Part shown: piece by piece, positions 12,753 to 23,155 of the stretch
Layout of the letters: every line of letters begins with the position of its first letter
Position numbering within the stretch: the first letter of the stretch is position 1
DNA from: Hypoxylon rubiginosum
Lineage: Eukaryota; Ascomycota; Sordariomycetes; Xylariales; Hypoxylaceae
DNA: 64,000 bases
Direction: 5' to 3'
Assembly: GCA_902806565.1 (NCBI GenBank)
Contig: CADCXA010000006.1
Location: 1,860,001-1,924,000 of the forward strand
Notes under the pieces: model-generated
Told to the model about the DNA's origin: nothing
The model's input: the letters and a program-made list of their open reading frames with translations, nothing else
Databases searched by the model: none
Made by a program: the position numbers and the translations under genes

Positions 12753-14830
12753 TCACCGTAGTTCTACCAGATACGAGTCCGGAAGCTCTGCTGGGCGTGG
12801 ATGTTGCCTTATTACTTTTTGCATTTCTCTGCCACCGACCTCATGTGCCCAAGACTGGTCGCCTAGCTCGTGGCGTGTATTGTTAGCATCAAGCTCAGAC
12901 TTCGGAAATACCATCCCGGTAGTTTCAGTAGTCTCCGTTGGCATATTTTGGACGATTGCATTCCTGCTCTTGCTCCTTCTGAGCCATGCCAGAATGCCGC
13001 CGAGTATGGCAACAATACCTACCACAACACCAACGACTATGCCTGCGATAGCACCCCCACTCAACCCGCTAGCTTCGTTGCTGTTGCTGTCGTCGCCATC
13101 TTGAGGAGTAGCGGTAGGGTTAGATGCTGCGGGACTCGAACTGCCGGGTTGCGAGACTTCGTTACTGAACTTGTACGTGTCTCTTGGTACCGTCTGGCTA
13201 AAAATATCGGCCAAGTCTTCGGAACTCCAGCCTGACGCCGGAGAGTTGACCACCGCGCCACCTGAAGAGCTAATTGGAAGAGTTACTCATAAAATCCGTA
13301 AAGGGGGTAAGAACAAGCACTTACTTCCCACCTATTACTGCCGTGACCACATTAGGGACAGAATACTCCAAGCTAGGATCGAATTGCGTCCGCCAGGTGT
13401 ATGAAGACGTATCAAGCACTTTGAAGGGTGGATACGTCTTATTGCATTCCTTGTTTAGAAACGACAAGTCCCCCAAATCACCCGTATCAGAAGCGAGACT
13501 GATCTGGCCTCCAGACACAATCACCTGCGTCTCATTCCAGACGTCGCATTTCAACCTGTTACGACCCACCGCATCGGAATCTACCAGGTCGGGATTATTC
13601 GAGTCGTCGACCTTGATCCACCGAAAGGCCGGAATGCTCAGCACGTAGACGTCGTTGAAGCCGCGGCCGGCCAGCTGATCCCACCCTCCGTGGATGGTAA
13701 CCTGGAAGCTGGAGTCGTCCGGCGCGGCAGACGCGCCGGCGCAGAACTCGGCACGGGGGTCGGGCAGATCGCCGGTGGCTTGTTGGAGGTACCAGGTGTT
13801 GGAGAAGATGTCGTAGACGAAGATGTCGCTGAATTTTCGCCGGTCCCAATCCCACCCGGGGCCAAACTCGGTGCCGCGGTACGCAGTCTGGTACCCGCCG
13901 AAGGCTAGCAGCACGCCTGACTGGCCTTTTCGTAGATATACCACTGTCCGAGGGTCAGCTAGTACACGAAGTGCTATATTTGCAAGCAGCATCACATCTC
14001 AGATTCTAATGCTAAGGAAATAGGTGACCTTCGCCCCTTTTCACAAGTGCTCTAGTTCAAATAGAAAATTCCATATCCCAACTTACTAGCACCCTTTAGA
14101 ATATCAGGTCCCTGCATGCCCGACGTAGGAGTCAGGAAGCTCCACTGCGGCGAGTCCGAGTTGAACGACTGAAACTTGACGGTGCCGTTGTGCGTGCCGT
14201 TGTACGCCATCTCCCAGCCGCCCGTGTAGAAGGACGACCCCGTCTGCGGATCGCTCGCGTGCGCGCCCTCGCTATTATTACCGAACGAGATCTTGCCCCC
14301 CTGCATCTGGATGAGCCGCCACGAGTCGGCCGTCGCGTTGTACGACCACAGCGCGTTGTCGACGCCGTCGGCCTCGGGGCCGATCATGCCGGCGTACGCG
14401 TAGAACGACGTGCGGTCGTAGAAGAAGGCGCCGCCGAACCTGCCGCTGACCGGGGACTTGCCGCCCGTGAGCGTCTCGCTGGGCAGGCCGGACGAGCCCA
14501 GCAGCGACGTGTCGACGGGGCCCGACACGTCGATCGTCGCGTTCAGCGGGAGCCAGTACAGCGACGTCGTGTTGTGCATCGGTGAGCCGTCGTCGAAGGT
14601 GTAGTTGCCGCTGGAGAAGAATAGGCGGTCACCGACGATGGCAGCTGGGACGGATACGAGGTTAGCCCTTCTGTATTCTTGTGTATCTTACATGTCCGGG
14701 GGGAGGGGGTCTAACTTCTCTGATCGAGTATACCGCAAAGGGAGCGTCCGTGACAGCATTGCGGAAGTTGGGAGAGGATGCAGGCAGAAAGGTAAAGGGA
14801 AATAGGATGCCAGCGAGGGTAACAAACCAT
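12753..14830 (-). CDS. Kelch-repeat single-pass membrane protein
   Basis: Predicted cell-surface protein with an extracellular beta-propeller. Exons 14830-14716, 14644-14087, 13958-13325 and 13269-12753 join in frame to 607 aa. Order of parts: a hydrophobic N-terminus that may be a signal peptide (about residues 1-25); kelch-type repeats with typical blades (GDRLFFSSGNYTF, GVLLAFGGYQT, FSDIFVYDIFSNTWY, ETQVIVSGGQ) and many N-glycosylation sequons; a Ser/Thr/Pro-rich stalk; one TM helix rich in Gly/Val/Ile (GAIAGIVVGVVVGIVAILG); a basic stop-transfer RRSKSR; and a ~75-residue cytosolic tail. Fungal genomes hold several such proteins, often annotated as kelch or cell-wall-anchored; the function is unknown. 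The start is the least certain point: this ATG was chosen because its frame splices correctly into the first kelch blade. Confidence 0.8.
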
Positions 14831-14918
14831 CGTTAGACTAGTTTTCAACTGCCTACGTAAATAGAGGGGTCAGAATCAGATATTGGTGTCTAGTGGTGCT
14901 GGAAATGGAGCGTAGTCC

Positions 14919-14943
14919 ATCAAGGGGGAGGGTCCCCCTTGAT
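14919..14943. repeat. Perfect 11-bp hairpin
   Basis: The arm ATCAAGGGGGA at 14919-14929 is followed by GGG and its exact complement at 14933-14943. It lies about 90 bp upstream of the kelch-protein start. It could be a regulatory palindrome or an element scar; the sequence does not decide. Confidence 0.7.
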
Positions 14944-15082
14944 ATTTTGATCAGCCGCATTGTCTATGGAATCCCTTGGACAATGTGCTGAAGAAGTGAT
15001 TGGGTGAAGTCGACGATATATACGAGAGATGCATCTTTGTATGCAGCCCTGCCCTGATGACCCCTTGTTTGAATATACCCAG

Positions 15083-15135
15083 GGTACTTGCGCGGGTTGA
15101 ACACACCTATGCCCCCCCTTTGCTGCGCAAGTACC
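15083..15135. repeat. 11-bp inverted repeat
   Basis: GGTACTTGCGC at 15083-15093 and its exact complement at 15125-15135 enclose 31 bp. Function unknown. Confidence 0.7.
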
Positions 15136-15680
15136 AGGTAAGCATAAAGCTATCTAGATGTTCCCGCTAGGGTGAATAATGAAGCGCGTAAAGCTGGCTG
15201 TGCCTATTGCGCATTTTCTACTTTGGGTATATGCTACCAGGTAGCCGGCCTATAGTAAAGCCTGTCCTGTGACCCCTGCCTCCCCCAGAGCCCAGGATTT
15301 TACAGGAATAGTGGTCGTTTCTATTTTTACTGTCACAAAGTCCCCTGCCTGAATTATCCGGTAGAAGAACCAGGCCAAAAGGATTTACGAGATCCGATTG
15401 GTAGAAACTGCAAACACTACCGCGACCTTATATGTGTCAATGAGCTCACTGCTATAGCGAGTACGGGATAGGCCTTAGTTTTCCAGGTCGATGATTAAAT
15501 ATCGGTTTCTATTGGGTAGAATTCTTCGGCCTCATGCTATTATCATTGCCACGGTACGTCTCCTAGGCCTTGAGTACCTCCTGATACTGGAGTAGTCGAG
15601 TTTCGGATCAATGAGCGAATCTAAAATCCTTTCTCTTACTTCCTTCATCTGTTGTCGTCTCCAGGTAGTGCATTTGTTGC

Positions 15681-17728
15681 TTAAGGTGTGTTAGCTTTTG
15701 CGTTTTCTAATACGTGTAATTCACGTCTCACCTCTTTCGTCATGGCATTCCAGTCTCTGTCCCTTTGTTTGTTGCGCCAAATATAGTAGAACTTTGCAAG
15801 GGCATATATGACTATATTGGCCACGCAAATTGCGACGAGTTGCTTGTTTCCACGACGATCTATCAATGTTGATGTCAGTGAAGAATGAAAACACGCGATA
15901 GGGGAAAAGTGGGAGAGGTAGGCATACATTCTGGTTTATCATCGGCGCGATAAATGTTTGAAATTATAATGCCAGAAACCTGCACAAACATACTAGGTTA
16001 CGACGGCTGTTAGCTTCTCCGTCTAAAAGGAATATAGCCAGGCTTACTTGTAGATAGCGGCAGAGACAGTTCGCGCCCTGACTGTATTCGAGTTGCGACT
16101 GCACCACGCAACCTGCATAGCGTGAGGGTAAGGGTACGATAGCAGTACCGTCACTAGAGTATATTTCGCCCACGGCGACGTACTACTAGGTAGAACGGCC
16201 AAAGCAATGATGTTGGGTAGGATCCAAATTTGCGAAAACATTCCCATCAAGGCCTTTTGGTTCCATGCCTCGGAGAAGAAGGTCAGAACCAGCATCTTAA
16301 GTACAATCAGTCTCGGCAGATCTTAGTTGGTTAAAGGAGGAGATGATAGCTTACTGTAACGATACCAACAGCTTGAGCTGGAATTGAAAGCAGATTAGAG
16401 TTGAACGTGTCGAACCCGAGATTTCGGAGCGTTAGTGTTAGATACTGGTCTGGTGGCCCAACTGGAATTCCAAACGTAAGGCCAATGATGTAAATAGGCC
16501 AGATGTCATAATCGCAGATTGACTTCCATAGCCTCTTAAAGTCAACTGCCTGACGATTATGCATATCTCCCTTGGAGGGATCGTCCCGCAGTATACGATT
16601 GACCATGATGGTCTCCTCGCGTTCGTTGAACCAACCTTTTGGTCGATACCAAGATTTGGTTTGGGTAGGGGACGGGGCCATCATGAACCAAGACCAGACT
16701 CCAACGCTAAAGGTGAATACACCTTCGATCAAGAAAAGCCATCTCCAGCCTTCTTGGCCGTGGTGGCCTCGGAGCCGCAAGACACCAAAGGCGATGATCG
16801 GTGCAACAATATCGACAATCTTTAACGTTGTCCAGAAGAGGGCCAACCGGAAAGGCAATTCGGTGCCCTTAAAGAAGTACGACTAAGACGGTGGTTAGCC
16901 AACCTTTTTCATGACTCGTCTTGAAGTTGTACGAAGCAACAACTCACAAGATACAGGACAATATCCGGGATGAAGCCGCCTTGAAGCAAACCAAGAAGAA
17001 CACGACATGCCAGAAAGGTCTCTCTGCTGTTCAACCAGAATTGTGAAGCGGCCACGATACTCCATAGGCACATGATCGTAGGAATCCATCGATCAGGCCC
17101 TGTAATGCTTATGAGCTAAAGACCCAAGGTGATATTGTTGACTGGTCTTACCTAGTTTCTTACTGACCAACTGTGATGGCAGTTCGGCGCATAAGAAAGC
17201 CAATTTAAAAACCGTGTTTCCCAAGTTGTAGTCTATAAAATTAGCCTTCAGATAACAGTGTAGTAAATGGCGCTACTTACCATTCGTGGATAACCCCAAG
17301 TCTTCTAGGAAATTGTCCGTATTCGCCTGGGTCAAATTCCCCCGGTCCAAATCCAGCGCGAAGAAAGCGATACACGCCCAGAGTGTAATCTTCCAGTCGA
17401 TCTTGTTGATAAGCGGCAGCTCTTCGGCCCACGTCCATCTCGCCGTCGGGTCGAATCGATGTAGGTTCTCGTACTTCTCCGTCGGCAGGAAGTACTTTGC
17501 CGTTTCTGGGTCGTCGAAAACCGAGGGCTGGGTCGCGATCTCTTCGAGATTGACCTGCCGCTTCCGGCGGAACAGTGTCATGATAGGGAGAGTCGGAGGT
17601 TCCGTCTTTTGGAGCTCTTGCTGTAGGAGAATCCGCTCCCTCACTGCTGCCGGGTCTTCATCTGGTCTCTTCTCAGACCCCGACAGCGACTCAGGCCGGA
17701 CCACGGTCCTGTCCTTTAGATCTGTCAT
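15681..17728 (-). CDS. MFS transporter, Dal5/allantoate-permease (anion:cation symporter) family, Soa1-like
   Basis: Plasma-membrane major-facilitator transporter for small organic anions; characterised relatives carry allantoate, nicotinate, pantothenate or sulfonates. The first exon is about 17728-17281; further coding blocks lie near 17232-17150, 17100-16950, 16880-16357, 16295-16048, 15990-15930 and 15870-15681. The ~140-residue cytosolic N-terminus ends in the family block [28 protein letters not shown], where the first TM begins. Other landmarks are [20 protein letters not shown] and the late [14 protein letters not shown] and [14 protein letters not shown] blocks, which I associate most with the YIL166C/Soa1 group. 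No frameshift was seen. Exon ends are approximate and the substrate is inference only. Confidence 0.85.
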
Positions 17729-20318
17729 GATTTCTAGAAGGCTAAGCGGCCAGAATTCATTTAGAGGTGCTGTATCCCTAAGAAAGCAGAGAATCCGATG
17801 TTACAACACATGACGGACGACGGCCATCTTATATTAATCTCCGGATCTTGCGGCTGGCTCGCGGACGGCATCTTGGCACGATCTCGCCATTCGTGATCTT
17901 CCTCTTTTAGGAATTTCAAGCCGTCGCATTGCAGGTGTCGTTGGGGACATTACGACGCAGTCAAGACATTTTCGGAGACCGATGTGGAAAGCCTCTAAGG
18001 GTGATTTGGGGACCTGTGAGCACGTCATTTCTGGGCACCGATCACGAATGTGGCTAAAAACCCATCACGGCCACTTTTGTTTCTTGTGCAATGCATGGCG
18101 ATATGGCAGGATTTGCTAATGATATTCTTCATAAACCCTGCCAGAAGTCCAACCGTGGTAACATCTCCGTACTCCTGGCATTTCCGGGTCCTTGGAATCG
18201 GGCCCCTGAGTAAATCAGATCAAGGCAAGAGAATAGAAATATGCCCGATCACATCCGTCACATCTACTTTTATCCAACAAGAATTCAACAATACCTCACA
18301 TTCCTTTCGTCTTGTCGTTCTAAATTATTAGTCTGGCTAAAAAATACTAGACAGAGCCACATCCAGATGTGTACCTAGGTACCTAGGTATGTTACACGTA
18401 TGTAACCGGAGACGAAAGATAAGGGTGCCCAGTATAGTATAAAAAAGGGGGCCTCATACGATTAGATAGGTGCCTATGTACTAGGTAGGTATATGCAAGT
18501 TCGGGTTTGACTCTATTGGACACGAATCATTAGGTAAGAGGAGCATCCACGAGCCCCTGGCCCTAGTCCAAAATATCTACCACAGTTATAGCAGAATTAA
18601 TTGTAGGGCCGACTACGTGCGGAGCCTCACTTTCGCGGCATATGGGACGGTATTGGCCTACCATAAAATAATATCGAACGTGCGACACGAACATAAAATA
18701 CATCCAAACCTCACTCCCTCGACAGGCCGTGCCGTGTACCGTGGTTGTGGATCTTTGGGGAGAAACAGACGGGTCAGTATCGCCCCTGAGCAGAATTTCC
18801 GATTACGGATAACATGATTACCACCGGGCGGCTGACACTATCACCTCCTTCTACCCGCTATTCGAAATGTTGTGCCCGTATGCGCTTCTCACATTAACCC
18901 TCCTGTCCTCCGCAATGATCTAAGCCAGAGACATATACCTCTGTCGCTTCCTCAACATTCTTCGACAAAGAACATACGAACCTATTTCTTCAGAGACACA
19001 GAATCACACCATTCACGATTTCTGACTGCCAGATACAGAATTCGGACTCTCACAAAGGGCGGCTCTAGGGTCGAATGACCTGGAGTGCCGTATAGGAGCG
19101 ATTAGGGCCCCTTGAGTGCAGAGGTACCAGCTGAAATCGTCTTGGCGAGCAGCAGTAGGTGCTAGCACGCGCGCTGCGGTCGGCTGGCTGAGAGCGGGCC
19201 AGGGCAGCGTCTGATCAACCACATCCGACACTGTATATTGAGTCGACGAGCTACGATGGAACTGCCGTGTTGAAGTCACTCGAAGAGTTCTGGCTGGTTT
19301 CTGAGCGGGCGGTGAGAAAATTGGGAAGCAATGTAGATACATATATGGTGCTTACCCGGCCTGCAATATTCACGGCGCCAGGCAGTGCGCGATAAGGTCA
19401 CGCTTGAGAATATCCTGCTGGAGAGCGTAGCGTACGGCCTGTAGTGTTACGGTACTAGCGAGACGAATGACTGGGCACGGTTTTTAACACGGCCGGTTTC
19501 GAGTGTAGCTGAACTGACAGTTGTGGCAACGTACCGTAGGATCCTGACCTTGTGGTCGGATAATGCACCCACAGACCGATCATCGTTTTGACGAAATCAG
19601 GGCCATCACAACTCCTACAAACTGCAAGATCAATAGCAAGTATCCCAGCAAGAAAGCCACTTTCCCTCCTTTAGTCGATGTACATTGCAGTAGTTCAGCA
19701 CACGGTATTTAAGGCCTACATTCTCTCAGGCGTCTAATTGCTTTGCATACCGAGTGACAATCTCACTCTTTGCCATTTGCTAATGATGAGAGCGTGTTAA
19801 TCAGCTTAATTTGATTGGTTAATCTATATGCCGCCGCCCGTCCGCCGCCCGGCACCGCAGGCTCGTACTCGAGGAGATAATTGGCGCACCGCAACATGGC
19901 GGACTGATCAGCCAGCCACATCCTCTTTAAGACTGATTCTGTCATGTCAAGATTCAACAAGCCTTGGACTTGGCGATGCCTCAATCTAACGGCTTGACAT
20001 TTCCCGGTCCGCGATCGGCCATGCGCCGGATCGAGATGACGAGGACCTCAGCTGGTAAGCGAACATCATCACATATATCTCCTCGAGTGCGAGAAGGCTG
20101 TAGGTAGTAGGTACATAGACCCTTAAATTTGATTGGTTGGATTATTCCGCGTTTACCATAAACGGTATATTCTCAGCTCTCATCAGTACTTGATTGGTTG
20201 GATTCTGTGGGACTATGTACCTGTAGCCTTCTTGCACTTCACTCAAAGGGAAGAGATGTATATATAACAGCAGACGCTACTCATAGGACGTTCTCACTAC
20301 CACCGAACCTCATTATTC
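17729..20318. other. Long intergenic stretch with dispersed palindromes and CCAAT-type repeats
   Basis: About 2.6 kb with no convincing gene, between two divergent genes. It holds a double TACCTAGGTA palindrome (18372-18389) and, near its right end, two identical TTGATTGGTTGGATT boxes (20129-20143 and 20190-20204). A 60-residue ATG-started frame on the minus strand at 19763-19945 and a 109-residue one at 19013-19342 are open, but neither has an upstream exon or recognisable domain. Confidence 0.5.
20129..20204. promoter_or_regulatory. Duplicated inverted-CCAAT boxes
   Basis: Two exact copies of TTGATTGGTTGGATT start 61 bp apart, at 20129 and 20190, roughly 115-190 bp before the ATG at 20319. 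A related copy (TTGATTGGTTAAT) is near 19809. ATTGG is the complement of the CCAAT box bound by the HAP/CBC complex (established knowledge); use as a promoter here is inference. Confidence 0.5.
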
Positions 20319-21113
20319 ATGACTTCATCGTGGCATTTCAAGAACATGCACAAATCCTTTGGCCATTTAGAGTGGCCTCGTGTCCCCAATTCCCGAGCTT
20401 TTCAATATGCTTGTGTCTATAGCGTTATTCCGCTAGGGATATGCTTACTTGGTGGCCCGTTGGCGTCTGGGTTCTTGCCGCCGCCGCCACCATCCTGGAG
20501 TGCGGAGCAAACGGTTAACCACTACCGCGACCACGAGAAGGGCATACAGGCCGGTGCCGTATTAATGGTCTGGTCCAGTTTCTTCTACCTAACCTTTACT
20601 GTCGCCATGTCCAACCACCTACAGCGCATTCCCAACTTACACTACGCCGTCAAAGCTCTCCAGCTGGTAGCCGGCGGTGTTTCGTCCACCTTTCTCCTCT
20701 GGACAGGGCTCATACTAGCCCTCGCGAACTATCGACTCGAACGCGATGCTGAGACCACCCAAGTCCTGAACGACTTGTTCTGGTTCGTTGTCGTTATGGC
20801 CACCCCTACTTTTGCCGCACAGTATTTCGCCTTTGGTTACGGCATCTTTGTCGACAATAGTCCCAAGCGGCAATTCCCAAAGGCGATGGGAATTTCGAAC
20901 ATGATAACTGCTATTTTATTTATACCCCCGGGTGTCGCTGCGCATATTGTCAAGACCGGACCTATGGCGTGGAACGGAGCTGTGTGCTTCTGGCTTCCAC
21001 TGGCGGTGTTGTGCATCCAGATGGGGTTGGATTCTATTTGTCTCGTCCGGGCGATCTCTCTTTCTACTGAGACAGATGCTAGCGAGGAGGTTACCATCAT
21101 GGAGACCTGTTAG
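20319..21113 (+). CDS. Multi-pass membrane protein of unknown function
   Basis: A single exon codes 264 aa. After a short polar N-terminus there are about five or six hydrophobic segments: VYSVIPLGICLLGGPLASGF, AVLMVWSSFFYLTFTVAM, the ALQLVAGGVSSTFLLWTGLI region, LFWFVVVMATPTFAAQY, the MITAILFIPPGVA region and CFWLPLAVLCIQMGLDSICL. The C-terminus is short and acidic. I recognise no named family; similar small integral membrane proteins are common in ascomycete accessory regions. The promoter carries duplicated CCAAT-type boxes. Intronless structure, good hydrophobic periodicity and a clean ATG support a real gene. Confidence 0.7.
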   Translation: MTSSWHFKNMHKSFGHLEWPRVPNSRAFQYACVYSVIPLGICLLGGPLASGFLPPPPPSWSAEQTVNHYRDHEKGIQAGAVLMVWSSFFYLTFTVAMSNHLQRIPNLHYAVKALQLVAGGVSSTFLLWTGLILALANYRLERDAETTQVLNDLFWFVVVMATPTFAAQYFAFGYGIFVDNSPKRQFPKAMGISNMITAILFIPPGVAAHIVKTGPMAWNGAVCFWLPLAVLCIQMGLDSICLVRAISLSTETDASEEVTIMETC

Positions 21114-21954
21114 AGAGATTGAGTATAAATCCGGAATTTTGGAGGCCAGGAGCTAGGCTGGACCTGGGCAGTCCCAGAGCTGAGAAAAAGGCAACTAGGT
21201 TATACATCGTGTATCAAGGGAGCAGATGAGGTTATCTACCCGGGTAGATAGAGCTTCAATTATATCCAACTCTAGAAGGGTAGAAAAGCTATGGATTTAC
21301 AATACAAACGGCTTCCCGTCAGGACAGCGTGATAGACGGATTGCCAGCTGATATAAAAAACACTCTTAGAGACCACGTGTGATATAAGTGGTTGTTCGTG
21401 GCAGCGCCGTGATGGGATGTAGGGTAATAGGCACTCCCCAACTGCTTGCGCATGCTCATTTTACATTCAAATGAGACTCACGTGGTAGAGAAGCACGGTA
21501 AGTATTGGTTAGGGATTGTGTAAATTATCAAACGCTGCCGGTTAACTATCCATCGAGCACACGCAATCGTTCGCTTCCGATTCTCCAGCAGCAACACGAC
21601 CCCTATTAACCATTCGCTAGCTTGCTTGCCAAGCTCCTCTCGTACGGGCTACTTCTCGTCCTCCGACAGTAGCCAAAACCGTCCGTATTATCCTTTAGCC
21701 ACAACGAAGCTAGTGGCAAATGCATCCCATAAAGTTAAGTCCCGTCAACTTTAGATCCAGATCGGTCGCATCTCCTCCTCCCCTGAACCTCCGCTGGCCC
21801 CACACTGAGCCGCACCATCCAAATCATCAACCTCGCTGCCAGCCGCTCGTTGCGGCTTCTCGTCCTTGGCGTGTTAAAAGTGAAACTTGGGCCACGTAGT
21901 AAGTCTCTCATTCGTGGCCCCCGGTGTCGGTAGAAAGACTGGGGATCAAGCTTT
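21114..21954. other. Intergenic, convergent gene ends
   Basis: 3' flanks of the membrane-protein gene (plus) and the F-box gene (minus). CTACCCGGGTAG near 21236-21247 is a perfect 12-bp palindrome. No gene is seen. Confidence 0.5.
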
Positions 21955-23016
21955 CTAGAGAGAAGCCTTGTTGCGCTCTCGTCGGATTTCTGGTCCATGC
22001 GTTTCCGGTCCGTAGAGCAATCTTACACTTCCAGGCTCGTGATGTATAGTCGGCCCGGAAGTTCGCGTGTTCTCTATGGTTGGGGTGCACCCCTTTTGGA
22101 AGTGATGGGATTTCCAGGCGGGATCGACAGGGGAAACTTCTGACCCGAAATCCTGCCAGACGTGCAGGTCCATATACGTAGGGGTGAGCCGCACCGAGAA
22201 GTCGGTAGCGCAGTGAGGGCAAGCACTGGTCCGCTCTTTGCCATCGGGTCCGGCCTCGAACGCCTCTTCGAAAGTCGCCTCGAGAACGTGAAGAGGAGCG
22301 CGTATGAGCTTTTCCATGGGGTGATAGAACGTCTCGAGGTGAGGGCAGATGATCTGGTATCCCATGTTGCGGAACGATATATCCTCGTACGAATCCCTAC
22401 GGTATCGCCAGGTAGATAAAAGCATGAATCGAAGATTGCCGTCATCGTCTGCGATAACCTTTGGATAGGCCGAGTAGCGCGTTCTAAGACAGGACGTAAA
22501 ACTCGGTTTCCAAGTCCCCCTATGGTGCGGGGCCAGTAGAGCTTGGAGGTACTTGTTGTATTCTGGTTGCTGTAAACGAGTATACTTCAGCGCGAGCTGA
22601 ATATGCTGGTGTTCGATCCGGATTTGATGGTAATAAAGGCGAGTATCCATGCGTTTTACTTTGAATAGACACGGATGGCCACCCAGACTTTTGCCGAGCG
22701 GCCCAAGGGGGCAGGATGAACTGAAATATTCGGCTGCAGGAGTATCAAGTTCGGTCATGGGATGAAGAGCCATGCAATCCTCACACACCCACTGATCAGG
22801 AAGGCCTCTGGCATGGCCGGCGAGGTATGCGAAGTAGTCGATGCGAGAAAGCTTGGAAGCATTTGGATATCTTCCAAGGCCATTCTGTAGCGAACGACAA
22901 GTTTGAGAAAACAGTACGCGCTGTACAGGCGTAAGCAGATCGGTTATGAGGTGGATCATCTCGAGTGGTAGGCGTAAGAGGGCAGAGCCCTGGTTTTGTG
23001 AAATGGGAGCGTCCAT
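21955..23016 (-). CDS. F-box domain protein
   Basis: Predicted substrate receptor of an SCF ubiquitin ligase. A single exon codes 353 aa. The F-box lies at about residues 15-50, with LLRLPLEMIHLITDLLTPVQRVLFSQTCRSL. Behind it come a CxxC pair (WVCEDCMALHP) and later a CPHC motif, a layout frequent in large fungal F-box families. The open frame extends upstream to 23091 only from a TTG codon and into a tandem repeat, so the ATG at 23016 is preferred. No leucine-rich or WD repeats are visible, so the target-binding part is undefined. Confidence 0.8.
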   Translation of the reverse strand: MDAPISQNQGSALLRLPLEMIHLITDLLTPVQRVLFSQTCRSLQNGLGRYPNASKLSRIDYFAYLAGHARGLPDQWVCEDCMALHPMTELDTPAAEYFSSSCPLGPLGKSLGGHPCLFKVKRMDTRLYYHQIRIEHQHIQLALKYTRLQQPEYNKYLQALLAPHHRGTWKPSFTSCLRTRYSAYPKVIADDDGNLRFMLLSTWRYRRDSYEDISFRNMGYQIICPHLETFYHPMEKLIRAPLHVLEATFEEAFEAGPDGKERTSACPHCATDFSVRLTPTYMDLHVWQDFGSEVSPVDPAWKSHHFQKGCTPTIENTRTSGPTIHHEPGSVRLLYGPETHGPEIRRERNKASL

Positions 23017-23082
23017 TTTCTGTGTTGAGATGCTAGAGGTAGACAGAACGCGTGGTTTTTTTGGTAGTTGCAAATTTGTCGA

Positions 23083-23155
23083 CAAGTGCAAATGAGCGAC
23101 AAGTGCAGATGAGGGATGAGTGCAGATGAGTGACGAGTGCAGATGAGCGAGAGAA
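23083..23155. repeat. Short tandem repeat (~15-bp unit, GACGAGTGCAGATGA)
   Basis: Four to five imperfect copies of GACAAGTGCAAATGAGC / GATGAGTGCAGATGAGT follow one another just upstream of the F-box gene start, in its likely 5' UTR or promoter. Confidence 0.75.

Larger units (their letters stand above)
14831..15680. other. Intergenic with two inverted repeats
   Basis: Upstream of the kelch gene and downstream of the MFS transporter. It contains a perfect 11-bp hairpin with a 3-nt loop (14919-14943) and an 11-bp inverted repeat with arms at 15083-15093 and 15125-15135. No gene is seen. Confidence 0.6.

Noticed and set aside
19013..19984. Two minus-strand frames (109 and 60 codons) in the long intergenic stretch
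   Set aside because: Each is open and moderately protein-like, but isolated, with no recognisable family or splice partners.
23017..23091. N-terminal extension of the F-box protein
   Set aside because: The extension begins at TTG inside a tandem repeat; the first ATG is at 23016.
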